From assembly GCA_963812525.1 (NCBI GenBank), contig CAWEVL010000009.1, forward strand, positions 620,001 through 684,000: a DNA stretch of 64,000 bases. Direction: 5' to 3'. Shown here one piece after another: positions 1 to 8,684 of the stretch. Position 1 is the first letter of the stretch. Each line of letters opens with the position of its first letter. A program made the position numbers and the translations under genes. The notes under the pieces are model-generated. The model saw nothing but the letters and a program-made list of their open reading frames with translations. It was not told the origin of the DNA and did not search any database. This DNA comes from Bog-756 sp963812525. Its GTDB lineage: Bacteria; Actinomycetota; Acidimicrobiia; Acidimicrobiales; RAAP-2.

Positions 1-1518
1 GAGGGCACGGCGGTGGACCCCAGGTACCGGTGCGGGCAGCCCGTCGACCGGGCCACGCCCACCGAACGACTGGCCCAGTGGCGCCGCCAGGTGCCCCAGG
101 TGGAGACCAGCCATCCCGGCCTGAAGGAGGTCATCGCCCGCAGTGCCGAAGACCTCGGCGCCCTGCGCATCTTCGATCCCGAGTATCCCGAGCGGGTGGT
201 GGTGGCGGCCGGGGCGCCCTGGTTCATGACCGTGTTCGGGCGTGACTCGCTGCTGACCGCCTGGATGGCCCTCCTGGTCGATCCCGACCTGGCCCGGGGC
301 GTGCTCCAGACGTTGGCCCGGTTCCAGGGCCGGGACGTCGATCCCCGGCACGACGAGGAGCCCGGGCGCATCCTCCACGAGATGCGCTTCGGAGACGCGG
401 CATCCCTGTCCCTCGGGGGCGGCAGCATCTACTACGGGACGGCCGACGCCACGCCCCTCTTCGTCATGCTCCTCGGCGAGATGCGCCGGTGGGGCGTGGC
501 CCGGGAGATGGTCGACGAGCTCCTTCCCAATGCGGCCCGGGCCATCGAGTGGATCGAGCAGTTCGGTGACGCGGACGGTGACGGCTACGTGGAGTACACC
601 CGGGGGACCGATCGGGGCCTGGCCAACCAGGGCTGGAAGGACAGCTGGGACGGCATCCGCTATGCGGACGGGAGGGTCGCCGAGGCTCCCATCGCCCTGT
701 GCGAGGTGCAGGCCTACACGTACGGCGCGTACCTGGCCACCGCCCACTTCGCCTTCGAGGTCGGTGATTCGGCCACCTATGACCGCTTCCGGGCCAAGGC
801 CACCCAGCTGAAGGCGGCGTTCAACCGTGACTTCTGGTTGGAGGAGAAGGGGTGGTACGCCGTCGGACTCGACGCCGACAAACGCCCGATCGACTCGCTG
901 ACGTCCAACATCGGGCACTGCCTGTGGACCGGGATCGTCGACGAGGACAAGGCCCAGCGGGTGGCCGAGAAGCTGGTCTCGTCGGCCATGTTCTCCGGTT
1001 GGGGCGTCCGCACCCTGTCCAAGGACAGCGGTGGCTACAACCCGATCAGCTACCACTGTGGTTCGGTGTGGCCGCACGACACGGCCATCGTGGCGGCCGG
1101 CCTGGCCCGGTACGGGTACGACGGCGCCGCACAGAAGCTGATCTTCGGCCTGTTGGACGCGGCCCAGGCCCAGGGCGGTCGACTCCCCGAGCTGTTCAGC
1201 GGGCTCGACCGGGGCGAGCTGACGGTTCCGGTCGGCTACCCGACGTCGTGCTCACCGCAGGCGTGGGCGGCGGCGTCGCCCCTGCTGTGCCTGCGCACGC
1301 TGCTGCGCCTCGATCCGTGGATCCCCTACGGGAAGACCTGGCTGTCCCCCAACCTGCCCGAGGGGATCAGCTACCTGAAGGTGGCCGGCATCCCGCTGGC
1401 CGGGTCGAGGGTGACCGTCGAGGTCGGCTCCGAGGTTCCCGGTGGCGTGGCCGTGACCGGTCTCCCGAAGGAGATCGAGCTGATCCGTGAGCCCCGCCGG
1501 CCTTCGACCGCCGTCTGA
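1..1518 (+). CDS. Amylo-alpha-1,6-glucosidase / glycogen debranching-type enzyme (5' truncated)
   Basis: The reading frame is open from base 1, so the GTG at 13 is probably internal and the N-terminal domain lies outside the window. The visible 505 residues match the C-terminal (alpha/alpha)6-barrel glucosidase domain of bacterial debranching-type proteins (COG3408 family): PWFMTVFGRDSLLTAW near the start, the acidic DADGDGYVEYTR segment, NQGWKDSWDG and the YHCGSVWPHD motif. Such enzymes hydrolyse alpha-1,6 branches or oligosaccharides in the cytoplasm; the exact substrate cannot be read from sequence. It ends 20 bp before a convergent gene. Family assignment is strong and specificity is uncertain. 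Confidence 0.85.
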   Translation, partial: EGTAVDPRYRCGQPVDRATPTERLAQWRRQVPQVETSHPGLKEVIARSAEDLGALRIFDPEYPERVVVAAGAPWFMTVFGRDSLLTAWMALLVDPDLARGVLQTLARFQGRDVDPRHDEEPGRILHEMRFGDAASLSLGGGSIYYGTADATPLFVMLLGEMRRWGVAREMVDELLPNAARAIEWIEQFGDADGDGYVEYTRGTDRGLANQGWKDSWDGIRYADGRVAEAPIALCEVQAYTYGAYLATAHFAFEVGDSATYDRFRAKATQLKAAFNRDFWLEEKGWYAVGLDADKRPIDSLTSNIGHCLWTGIVDEDKAQRVAEKLVSSAMFSGWGVRTLSKDSGGYNPISYHCGSVWPHDTAIVAAGLARYGYDGAAQKLIFGLLDAAQAQGGRLPELFSGLDRGELTVPVGYPTSCSPQAWAAASPLLCLRTLLRLDPWIPYGKTWLSPNLPEGISYLKVAGIPLAGSRVTVEVGSEVPGGVAVTGLPKEIELIREPRRPSTAV

Positions 1519-1538
1519 TCCGGCTCAGGGGCGGGCGA

Positions 1539-2156
1539 CTACCAACCCCGCTCGATCCATTCCCCGAGGTGGGGGGTCTCTGCGCCGATGGTGGTGCCGG
1601 CCCCGTGGCCCGGGAGGACCATGGTCTCCGGCGCGAAGGGGGAGAACAGGCGATCCTCGATGGAGCGGATGATGGTGGCGAAGTCGGCGTTCTCGAACGA
1701 GGTGTTACCCGGCCCTCCGGGGAACAGCGTGTCCCCGCTGAACAGCAGGGGGGTCCCCTCCACGGTGAAGCACATCGAGCCCGGGGTGTGGCCGGGGGTG
1801 GCGATGGTCCCGATGCGGAGCCGGCCCACCTCCAGTTCCGAGCGGTCCTCGAGGAGCTGGTCGTAGGAGGGCAGCATTTCGGCGTCCGCCCTGGTGACGG
1901 CGACATCGATCCCGGCATCCCTGACCGCCTCAACCGCCTGGATGTGGTCCCAGTGCCCGTGGGTCTCGACCACCTGGCGCACGTTGAGGGCCGAGCACAG
2001 CTCGAGGAGCTTGTCGTGCTCGTTGGCCGCGTCGATGAGCAGGGACTCGCCGGTCGAGCGGCACCGGACGATGTACACGTTGTTGTCGACCGGGCCGACC
2101 ACCAGCCGATGGACCTCGACGGCCGTGTCCTGGTAGTCGATGATGGTGGCACTCAC
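1539..2156 (-). CDS. MBL-fold metallo-hydrolase (glyoxalase II-like)
   Basis: A 205-residue metallo-beta-lactamase-fold hydrolase. The zinc motif HGHWDH (HxHxDH) is near residue 66, followed by TPGHTPGS, the GDTLFPGGPGNTSF loop and a terminal GHG, as in hydroxyacylglutathione hydrolase-like proteins. The frame is open much further upstream, but the start is placed at GTG 2156 because AGGAGG lies about 10 nt before it and the homologous N-terminus (VEVHRLVVGPVDNNVYIV) follows directly. It probably hydrolyses a small thioester or ester in the cytoplasm. It is divergent from the acyl-CoA dehydrogenase gene with about 255 bp between starts. Confidence 0.85.
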   Translation of the reverse strand: MSATIIDYQDTAVEVHRLVVGPVDNNVYIVRCRSTGESLLIDAANEHDKLLELCSALNVRQVVETHGHWDHIQAVEAVRDAGIDVAVTRADAEMLPSYDQLLEDRSELEVGRLRIGTIATPGHTPGSMCFTVEGTPLLFSGDTLFPGGPGNTSFENADFATIIRSIEDRLFSPFAPETMVLPGHGAGTTIGAETPHLGEWIERGW

Positions 2157-2411
2157 TTCGCATGGACCTCCTGGTGGACCGGCGGATCCCTCGGCCCGCC
2201 CCGCCGGCGGGCGGGACGCCGTCCCGGGACGAGCGCACTCCACCGTACCGGTCCCCGGGCCCTGGTCAAGCCGCTGTGGGATCCGCCTCCCGCCCGGCGG
2301 GTCCCGCGCCACCTGGTGGTCAGTCCCGGGCTGGTTCTGGTAGACAGACCTGGTAGACAATCGGGCAGAACGGCATCGGTCCGAGGATCGCCCAGGGGAA
2401 GAGGGAACAGG
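2157..2411. other. Intergenic region between divergent genes
   Basis: About 255 bp separate the divergent MBL hydrolase and acyl-CoA dehydrogenase starts. It contains a short direct repeat, TGGTAGACA at about 2338 and again at about 2351 (spaced 13 bp), 60-75 bp upstream of the acyl-CoA dehydrogenase ATG. This could be a regulator site or overlapping -10 elements. No other structure was recognised. Confidence 0.35.
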
Positions 2412-3527
2412 ATGAACTTCGCCTTCAGCGAGGAGCAGGACGAACTGCGCAAGTCGGTCAAACGCTTTCTCGATGACAAGTCTCCCGAGACCGAGGTCCG
2501 CCGGCTGATGGAGACCACCGAGGGCTACGACCCGGCCGTCTGGACCCAGATGGCCGAGCAGTTGGGCCTGCAGTCGCTGACCATCCCCGAGGCGTACGGC
2601 GGATCGGGCTTCTCCTACGTCGAGCTCATCGTGGTGCTGGAGGAAATGGGAGCCGCCCTGCTGTGCGCCCCGTTTTTCTCCACCGTGGCCCTGGGGGCCA
2701 ACGCCATTCTGACCTCGGGTGACACCAAGGCCATGGAGTACCTGCTGCCGGGCATCGCCGCCGGCGAGACCATCGCCACGCTGGCCTTCACCGAGGACTC
2801 GGGCCGGTGGGACGCCGAGGGCATCACCCTGGCCGCCGCCCCCTCGGGCGAGGGCTGGGCCCTCAACGGGCACAAGTCGTTCGTGATCGACGGTCACGTG
2901 GCCGACCTGATCCTCGTGGTGGGCCGCACCCCGGCCGGCCTTTCGCTCTTCGGGGTGAAAGGCGACGCCGACGGGCTCACCCGCACCCCTCTGGCCACCA
3001 TGGACCAGACCCGCAAGCAGGCCCGCCTGGAGTTCACCGACACCACGGCCTGGCTGATCGGCACCGACGGCGGGGCCGAGGCCGGTCTGACCAAGACCCT
3101 GGACCTGGCCGCGGTGGCACTGGCGGCCGAGCAGGTGGGTGGGGCCCAGCGGTGCCTCGACAGCTCGGTGGAGTACGCCAAGACCCGCATCCAGTTCGGG
3201 CGGCCGATCGGTAGCTTCCAGGCCATCAAGCACAAGTGCGCCGACATGCTCCTCGAGGTGGAGTCGGCCAAGTCAGCCGCGTACTACGCGGGATGGGCCG
3301 CCGCCGAGGACTCCGACGAGCTTCCGGTGGTGGCCAGCCTGGCCAAGTCGTACTGCTCGGAGGCCTACTTCCACGCCGCCGCCGAGACCATCCAGATCCA
3401 CGGAGGTATCGGCTTCACCTGGGAGCACCCTGCCCACCTGTACTTCAAGCGGGCCAAGTCCTCCGAGCTGATGCTGGGCGACCCGTCCTACCACCGCGAG
3501 CTCCTGGCTCAGCGCATCGGCATCTGA
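2412..3527 (+). CDS. Acyl-CoA dehydrogenase family protein
   Basis: A 371-residue flavoprotein that would oxidise an acyl-CoA to its 2-enoyl form with FAD, passing electrons to ETF. The start is ATG 2412, with GAGGGA just upstream; the longer open frame upstream is antisense to the neighbouring hydrolase. The N-terminal helical domain begins MNFAFSEEQDELRKSVKRF. The middle beta domain has LAFTEDSGRWD, and the C-terminal domain has the RIQFGRPIGSFQAIKHKCADM signature and IQIHGGIGFTWEHPAHLYFKRA. Length is normal for the small or divergent subunits used in steroid and branched-acid catabolism. Substrate is not determinable; no thiolase or hydratase neighbours are present. Confidence 0.9.
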   Translation: MNFAFSEEQDELRKSVKRFLDDKSPETEVRRLMETTEGYDPAVWTQMAEQLGLQSLTIPEAYGGSGFSYVELIVVLEEMGAALLCAPFFSTVALGANAILTSGDTKAMEYLLPGIAAGETIATLAFTEDSGRWDAEGITLAAAPSGEGWALNGHKSFVIDGHVADLILVVGRTPAGLSLFGVKGDADGLTRTPLATMDQTRKQARLEFTDTTAWLIGTDGGAEAGLTKTLDLAAVALAAEQVGGAQRCLDSSVEYAKTRIQFGRPIGSFQAIKHKCADMLLEVESAKSAAYYAGWAAAEDSDELPVVASLAKSYCSEAYFHAAAETIQIHGGIGFTWEHPAHLYFKRAKSSELMLGDPSYHRELLAQRIGI

Positions 3528-3616
3528 GCCGCGGCGTGATGGCCCTTCCCGGCGCCGGGGTGAGCGCCCCCCGGTACCCGGACCGGCGGTCGACGCTCCC
3601 GTCCCCCGATCTGGCG

Positions 3617-3622
3617 TAGCGT
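3617..3622 (+). promoter_or_regulatory. -10 element TAGCGT, leaderless-type
   Basis: TAGCGT ends 7 nt before ATG 3630, so transcription would start at or next to the start codon. No Shine-Dalgarno sequence is present in the gap. Confidence 0.5.
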
Positions 3623-3629
3623 TCCGACG

Positions 3630-4271
3630 ATGAGCAACGGGAGAAACCTGACCAGCTGGCTCCTCTTGGGCCTCCTCACCGTGGTGGCCCTCGGCGCGGC
3701 CATCCTGGGGGTCGCCCAGTCACCCAAGAACGCCCCCACTCGCAGCAGAGTCGTGCGGGGCGTGACCAACACCCTGGGGGCGTCCGGCTACTCCGAGGTC
3801 CTGAATGAGGTCACGCCGGCGGGCAAGCAGACCGACTACCTCGTCTACCAGGCTCCCGACCGCCTGGGGGGCTACATCCAGAGCGGGAACAAGCGCACCT
3901 ACGTGTACGTCATCGGGAAGTGGGAGTACCAGAGCGTGACCATGGCCGTGGGCGCCTCCACCGACCATCTGACCCTCTACCGGCAGGCCAGTCAGGGGGC
4001 CCAGGCGCTGGACCCGGCCCACGGCTACCTTCCCTACGCCAAGCAGGCCAAGGACGTCACCAACTCGGGCGACACCTACACGTTCACCCTGTCCGAGACC
4101 ACGACCCAGGGCAAGCAGACCGGCAAGTTCGTCTACACCGTCTCGGGTCCCTATGTCTCGGAGTTCAACCTGAGTGTGGCCTCGGCGTCGGTCAACCTGG
4201 TCATCTCCGAGGTGGGCACGTCACCTCCGGTCCAGCTCCCGGCCGGCTCCAAGGTGGTCACGAGCCGCTGA
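3630..4271 (+). CDS. Membrane-anchored extracytoplasmic protein of unknown function
   Basis: 213 residues. Residues 9-30 (SWLLLGLLTVVALGAAILGVA) form one hydrophobic anchor or uncleaved signal. The rest is a polar, Ser/Thr/Tyr-rich domain rich in predicted beta strands (for example YVYVIGKWEYQSVTM, TYTFTLSETTTQ). No lipobox cysteine and no catalytic motif is seen. The shape is loosely like actinobacterial LppX/LprG-type lipid-binding lipoproteins, but there is no sequence signature to support that. The 3' end overlaps the predicted end of convergent thiE by about 120 bp. Confidence 0.65.
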   Translation: MSNGRNLTSWLLLGLLTVVALGAAILGVAQSPKNAPTRSRVVRGVTNTLGASGYSEVLNEVTPAGKQTDYLVYQAPDRLGGYIQSGNKRTYVYVIGKWEYQSVTMAVGASTDHLTLYRQASQGAQALDPAHGYLPYAKQAKDVTNSGDTYTFTLSETTTQGKQTGKFVYTVSGPYVSEFNLSVASASVNLVISEVGTSPPVQLPAGSKVVTSR

Positions 4272-5122
4272 GCCGCAGAGCCGGCAGCGGGGACGGCGGC
4301 CCCGGCCGTGGGTGAGCCGGGCTGAACTCTCCCGGTCAGCGCGGCCGAAAGTGGCCGTGAGCCGGGCCGGTCGCCGGTCAGCCCGGTCTCCTGCGGGCCG
4401 GCCTCCTCGATGGCCTCCTCGATGGCCTCACGCAGGCGGTGGGAGCTGACCTGCGGGTCGTCCGCCTCGGTGAGCCAGCGGACCACCACGAAGTGCCGGC
4501 CGCCGGCCGCGGCCATGGGCCCGACCGTGGTGGGATCGACCCCGCCGGTGATCCACACCGGCCAGGGGGAGCGGGCCACCGCCTCGCTGACATATCCGAG
4601 GCCGGTGCCGGGCCGGCCGGGCTTGGTCGGCGTGGGGGCCACCGGACCGGCCGACAGGTACTGGACGGGCGCCGGTGCCGACTGCGGTCCTCGACTCCGG
4701 AGGCTCCGTCGGCGGCGTCGGCGGCCGACCGAGCCCCCATCGGTCCCCGGGCCACCGAGGGCCCGCTGCAAATCGGACGCCGCGTGGGTGGAGAGCCCGA
4801 TGATGGCGCCGTCGCCCACGAGGTGCCGAGCATCGACCGGGGAGACGTCCTCCTGGCCCACGTGGACCCCGTCGGCACCGATGGCCGCGGCCAGGTCCGG
4901 CCGGTCGTTGAGGATGAACGGCACGCCGTGCTCCCGGCAGACCCGGTGCACCAGCGACGCCCGTTCGGCCAGCCTGGCGTCGTCCAGGTGCTTCTCCCGC
5001 AGCTGGACGAGATCCACCCCGCCCGCCAGGCAGGCATCGACGAACAGCTCGAGGTCCGGCCGGTCGGGGGTGCACAGGTACAGCCGCCGATCGGCCAGGC
5101 CCCAGTGATCCGGGGTCGCCAT
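4151..5122 (-). CDS. thiE: Thiamine-phosphate synthase with unusual insert and C-terminal extension
   Basis: ThiE couples HMP-pyrophosphate with the thiazole phosphate to make thiamine phosphate. The core is clear: LYLCTPDRPDLELFVDACLAGGVDLVQLREKHLD, FILNDRPDLAAAIGADGVHVGQEDV, then SAGPVAPTPTKPGRPGTGL and the ITGGV phosphate loop. The product is 323 residues against about 210 for the family. About 30 extra residues with a run of six arginines interrupt the strand before the SAGPV motif. About 90 extra Pro/Ala/Gly-rich residues follow the normal end (EEAIEEAG), and their last third is antisense to the convergent gene. Start ATG 5122; it lies 8 bp after the HhH-GPD gene, so the two are probably one operon. 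Confidence 0.8.
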   Translation of the reverse strand: MATPDHWGLADRRLYLCTPDRPDLELFVDACLAGGVDLVQLREKHLDDARLAERASLVHRVCREHGVPFILNDRPDLAAAIGADGVHVGQEDVSPVDARHLVGDGAIIGLSTHAASDLQRALGGPGTDGGSVGRRRRRRSLRSRGPQSAPAPVQYLSAGPVAPTPTKPGRPGTGLGYVSEAVARSPWPVWITGGVDPTTVGPMAAAGGRHFVVVRWLTEADDPQVSSHRLREAIEEAIEEAGPQETGLTGDRPGSRPLSAALTGRVQPGSPTAGAAVPAAGSAAQRLVTTLEPAGSWTGGDVPTSEMTRLTDAEATLRLNSET

Positions 5123-5130
5123 GGGACGCG

Positions 5131-5718
5131 TCAGCCGGACTTGGCCGCCTGGGCCTGGGCCTTGGCCTTGGCCTTCATCTTCTGCTTGTACTGGCGGACC
5201 TTGACCAACGACTCGGGCGAGTCGATGTCGGCCACCGACCGGAACGTCCCGGTGTCGCCGAAGGGCGAGGCCGCCTTCTCCCAACCGGGCGGCCGGATGC
5301 CGAGCTGCTTGCCCAGCAGGGCGATGAAGATACGGGCCTTCTGCTCGCCGAACCCGGGCAGGGCTTTCACATTGGCCAGGAGCTCCTTGCCGTCGGCCGC
5401 CGATGTCCAGACGGCCGCTGCGTCGCCACCGTAGGAGTCGACGATGACGGTGCACACGTCCTGCACCCGACCGGCCATGGACTTGGGGAACCGGTGGAGG
5501 GCCGGCTTCTCGCTGAACATTGCGGCCAGTGCCTCGGGGTCCATCGACGCCAGCGCAGCCGCATCCAGGCGTCCACCCATCCGTTCCTGCAGGTCGTAGG
5601 GGGACCTGAAGGCCCGCTCCAGGGGTACCTGCTGGTCCAGGACCATGGCGACGAGCAGGGCCAGGGGATCATCCGAGAGCAGCTGGTCCACGGCGTCGTC
5701 GCCGGTCACATGGATCAC
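5131..5718 (-). CDS. HhH-GPD family base-excision repair protein
   Basis: 195 residues resembling the actinobacterial HhH-GPD family defined by TIGR03252. The N-terminus (DDPLALLVAMVLDQQVPLERAFRSPYDL) matches the helical start of the DNA-glycosylase fold. The helix-hairpin-helix is around residues 118-135 (LANVKALPGFGEQKARIFIALLGK). The canonical catalytic Asp region is degenerate, so enzymatic activity is uncertain. The tail is Lys/Ala/Gln-rich (KMKAKAKAQAQAAKSG), likely flexible and DNA-contacting. The GTG start lies 6 nt after a TAGCCT -10 element, suggesting a leaderless transcript that continues into thiE. Confidence 0.8.
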   Translation of the reverse strand: MIHVTGDDAVDQLLSDDPLALLVAMVLDQQVPLERAFRSPYDLQERMGGRLDAAALASMDPEALAAMFSEKPALHRFPKSMAGRVQDVCTVIVDSYGGDAAAVWTSAADGKELLANVKALPGFGEQKARIFIALLGKQLGIRPPGWEKAASPFGDTGTFRSVADIDSPESLVKVRQYKQKMKAKAKAQAQAAKSG

Positions 5719-5724
5719 CGGGTC

Positions 5725-5730
5725 AGGCTA
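5725..5730 (-). promoter_or_regulatory. -10 element TAGCCT, leaderless-type
   Basis: On the minus strand TAGCCT ends 6 nt before the GTG start of the HhH-GPD gene at 5718, with no Shine-Dalgarno sequence between. Confidence 0.5.
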
Positions 5731-5855
5731 GCCAGCCTGCGCCGATGCGGGCAATCGTGCGGTCGGGCCGGGTCCCACCCGGGAGGGGGCCCGAGCCGCC
5801 GGCCTGCCGCGGGGACTCGGCCCCGGACGGTCCTCCCCGCCGGGCCGGACGGCGT

Positions 5856-8591
5856 TCAGTCGGACCACGGATCGGCGGCGCCAGGATCGATGCCGTACCG
5901 CTTGATGGCCTCCGCCACGGCGGCGGTGGGCACGGACCCCTCGTCGGCCAGGTTGGACAGCACGGCCACTGTGATGTGGGCCGCGTCCACCTCGAAGTAG
6001 CGGCGCAGCACCTCCCGGGTGTCCGAGCGACCGAAGCCGTCGGTGCCCAGTGAGGTGAACCGACGGGGCATCCAACGCGACACCTGGTCGGGCACCGACC
6101 GCATGAAGTCGGTCACCGCCACGATGGGCCCGCCCGACCGGTCCAGCGACTCGGTGACGAAGGGTCGGCGCACCGGCTCACCGGGGTGGAGCCGGTTCCA
6201 ACGCTCCACGGAGATGGCGTCCTCCCGAAGGGACTTGTAGGAGGTCACCGACCAGACTTCGGCGTCGACCCCCCAGTCGTTCGCCAGCACCCGTTGGGCC
6301 TCCACGGTCTCCTTCCAGGCCGAGCCGGAGAACAGCAAAGTGGCCCGCACCGGCTCGCCCGGTGCCCCGTCCGTCGACCCGTCCAGCGGGCCCTCGCCGA
6401 ACCGGTAGAGGCCCTTGATGGTCCCGTGCCGGACCCGTTCGGCCTCGTCGGGGTCGGGCGGCAGCGCCGGCATGGGGTAGTTCTCGTTGTACAGGGTGAG
6501 GTACCAGTAGCGGTCCTCGGCCTCGGGCCCGGTCATCCGGAGGATCCCGTCCTCGACGATGGCGGCCAGCTCGTAGGAGAACGCGGGGTCGTAGGCGGCC
6601 ACACTCGGAACGGTGGAGGCCAGCAGCAATGAGTGCCCGTCCTGGTGCTGAAGGCCTTCACCGTTCAGGGTGGTGCGGCCGGCGGTGCACCCGAGCAGGA
6701 AGCCCCGGCCCCGGGCATCGGCCAACGCCCACAGCAGGTCGCCCACCCGTTGGAAGCCGAACATGGAGTAGAAGAGGTAGCACGGGATCATGGGTTGGCC
6801 CCAGGTGGCGTACGACGTCGCCGCCGCAGTGAAGGTGGCCACGGCACCGGCCTCGGTGATGCCCTCCTGGAGGACCTGGCCGGAAGCGCTCTCGGCGTAG
6901 TGGAGGGCCAGCCCGGCATCGACCGGGGTGTAGCGCTGACCCTCGGGAGCGTAGATCTGCACCTCGCTGATGAGGGACTCGAGGCCGAAGGTGCGCGCCT
7001 CGTCGGAGACGATCGGCACGATGCGGGGGCCGATGGAGGGATCCCGCACCAGGGACCGGAGCAGGCGGGCGAAGGCCATGGTGGTCGACACCGCCTGGCG
7101 GCCCGAACCGGCCGACAGGTCGGCGAACCCGTCCGGGTCGGGGGGGGCGAGCGGCTGCGAGCGCACCACTCGGCGGGGGAGGGGGCCTCCGAGGGCCCGA
7201 CGTCGCTCGGCCAGGTACACCGCCGCCTTGGCGTCGGGTTCGGGCCGGAAGTACGGGGGCAGGTCGACCTCGAGGGCGTGCTCGGGGATCTCGTCGTGGA
7301 GGAACAGCCGGTTCCGGAGGGTCAGCAGCTGGGCCTTGGTCATCTTCTTGATCTGATGGGTGGCGTTCCGGGCCTCGATTTCGGGACCCAGTGTCCACCC
7401 CTTGATGGTCTTGGCCAGGATGGCGGTGGGCGCACCCACGTGCTCGGTGGCCGCCTTGTAGGCGGCGTAGAGCTTGCGGTAGTCGTGCCCGCCCCGGGGC
7501 AGGGACTGCAGGTCCTCGTCGGAGAGGTGGGCCACCAGCGCCTGCAGCCGGGGATCGGGCCCGAAGAAGTGCTCCCGGATGTAGGCCCCCGACTCGGTGG
7601 CGTACTTTTGGAATTCACCGTCGACGGTGGAGTTCATCTTGTTGAGGAGGACGCCTTCGACGTCCTTGGCCAGCAGGTCGTCCCACGTGCGGCCCCAGAT
7701 GACCTTGATGACGTTCCACCCGGCGCCCCGGAAGAGGGCCTCGAACTCCTGGATGACCTTGCCGTTGCCCCGAACGGGACCGTCGAGCCGCTGGAGATTG
7801 CAGTTGACGACGAAGACCAGGTTGTCCAGGTGCTCCCGTCCGGCCATGCCCAAGGCCCCGATGGTCTCGGGCTCGTCGAACTCCCCGTCCCCCACGAATC
7901 CCCAGACCCGGCTGGCCGAGGTGTCGGCCAGGCCGCGGGCATGGAGGTACCGGCTCATGTGGGCCTGGGCGATGGCATTGAGGGGACCGAGACCCATGGA
8001 CACGGTCGGGTACTCCCAGAACTCGGGCATCAACCTCGGGTGGGGGTAGGAGGACAGCCCGTCCACGCCCACCTCGAAGCGGAAGTTGTCGAGTTCCGCC
8101 TCGCTCAGCCGACCTTCGACGAACGCCCGGGCGTAGATGCCGGGCGAGGCATGGCCCTGGAAGTACACCTGGTCTCCGGCCGCCCCGTCGTCCTTACCCC
8201 GGAAGAAGTGGTTGAAGCCCACCTCGTAGAGTGCGGCCGAACTGGCGTAGGTCGAGAGGTGGCCGCCGATGGCCTCGGACCGGACGTTGGCCCGCACCAC
8301 CATGACCGCGGCGTTCCACCGGATGTAGGCGCGGATCCTCCGCTCGAGGTACTCGTCGCCGGGGAAGTCGGGCTCCTCGTCGGAGGGGATGGTGTTGACG
8401 TAGGGCGAGGACACCGTGGCCGGGAAGTCCACGTGCTTCTGGCCGGCCCGCTCCAGGATCCGCATCAGCAGGTAGCGAGCCCGGGTCCGCCCGTGGACAT
8501 CGACGACGTCATCGAAGGCGTCCAGCCACTCGGCGGTCTCGGTGGGGTCGGCATCAGGAAGCTGATGGCTCACTCCGTCGAACAGCACCAT
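5856..8591 (-). CDS. aceE: Pyruvate dehydrogenase E1 component, homodimeric type
   Basis: A 911-residue single-chain E1 that decarboxylates pyruvate with thiamine diphosphate and acetylates the E2 lipoyl group. Visible landmarks are the N-terminal RIRAYIRWNAAVMVVRAN, GGHLSTYASSAALYEVGFNHFFRG, YFQGHASPGIYARAF, and the ThDP-binding GDGEFDEPE...LVFVVNCNLQRLDGPVRGN. The C-terminal half contains GITEAGAVATFTAAATSYATWGQPMIPCYLFYSMFGFQRVGD and the GRTTLNGEGLQHQDGHS motif, all typical of AceE. ATG 8591 is preferred over the upstream TTG at 8618 because GGGAG lies 6 nt before it. The partner E2 and E3 genes are about 4 kb away on the other strand. Confidence 0.95.
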   Translation of the reverse strand: MVLFDGVSHQLPDADPTETAEWLDAFDDVVDVHGRTRARYLLMRILERAGQKHVDFPATVSSPYVNTIPSDEEPDFPGDEYLERRIRAYIRWNAAVMVVRANVRSEAIGGHLSTYASSAALYEVGFNHFFRGKDDGAAGDQVYFQGHASPGIYARAFVEGRLSEAELDNFRFEVGVDGLSSYPHPRLMPEFWEYPTVSMGLGPLNAIAQAHMSRYLHARGLADTSASRVWGFVGDGEFDEPETIGALGMAGREHLDNLVFVVNCNLQRLDGPVRGNGKVIQEFEALFRGAGWNVIKVIWGRTWDDLLAKDVEGVLLNKMNSTVDGEFQKYATESGAYIREHFFGPDPRLQALVAHLSDEDLQSLPRGGHDYRKLYAAYKAATEHVGAPTAILAKTIKGWTLGPEIEARNATHQIKKMTKAQLLTLRNRLFLHDEIPEHALEVDLPPYFRPEPDAKAAVYLAERRRALGGPLPRRVVRSQPLAPPDPDGFADLSAGSGRQAVSTTMAFARLLRSLVRDPSIGPRIVPIVSDEARTFGLESLISEVQIYAPEGQRYTPVDAGLALHYAESASGQVLQEGITEAGAVATFTAAATSYATWGQPMIPCYLFYSMFGFQRVGDLLWALADARGRGFLLGCTAGRTTLNGEGLQHQDGHSLLLASTVPSVAAYDPAFSYELAAIVEDGILRMTGPEAEDRYWYLTLYNENYPMPALPPDPDEAERVRHGTIKGLYRFGEGPLDGSTDGAPGEPVRATLLFSGSAWKETVEAQRVLANDWGVDAEVWSVTSYKSLREDAISVERWNRLHPGEPVRRPFVTESLDRSGGPIVAVTDFMRSVPDQVSRWMPRRFTSLGTDGFGRSDTREVLRRYFEVDAAHITVAVLSNLADEGSVPTAAVAEAIKRYGIDPGAADPWSD

Positions 8592-8684
8592 CCCATGCTC
8601 CCACTCACCGGACGACAAGGGAAGTCAACGGCCGATGGGAGCCGGACGGCTCGTGGGCCCGTCCCGATCGGGCATGCTGTGCCG

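Noticed and set aside
1569..3527. 652-codon ORF covering the acyl-CoA dehydrogenase plus 280 upstream codons
   Set aside because: The upstream part is antisense to the MBL hydrolase; homologous sequence begins exactly at ATG 2412 with a ribosome site.
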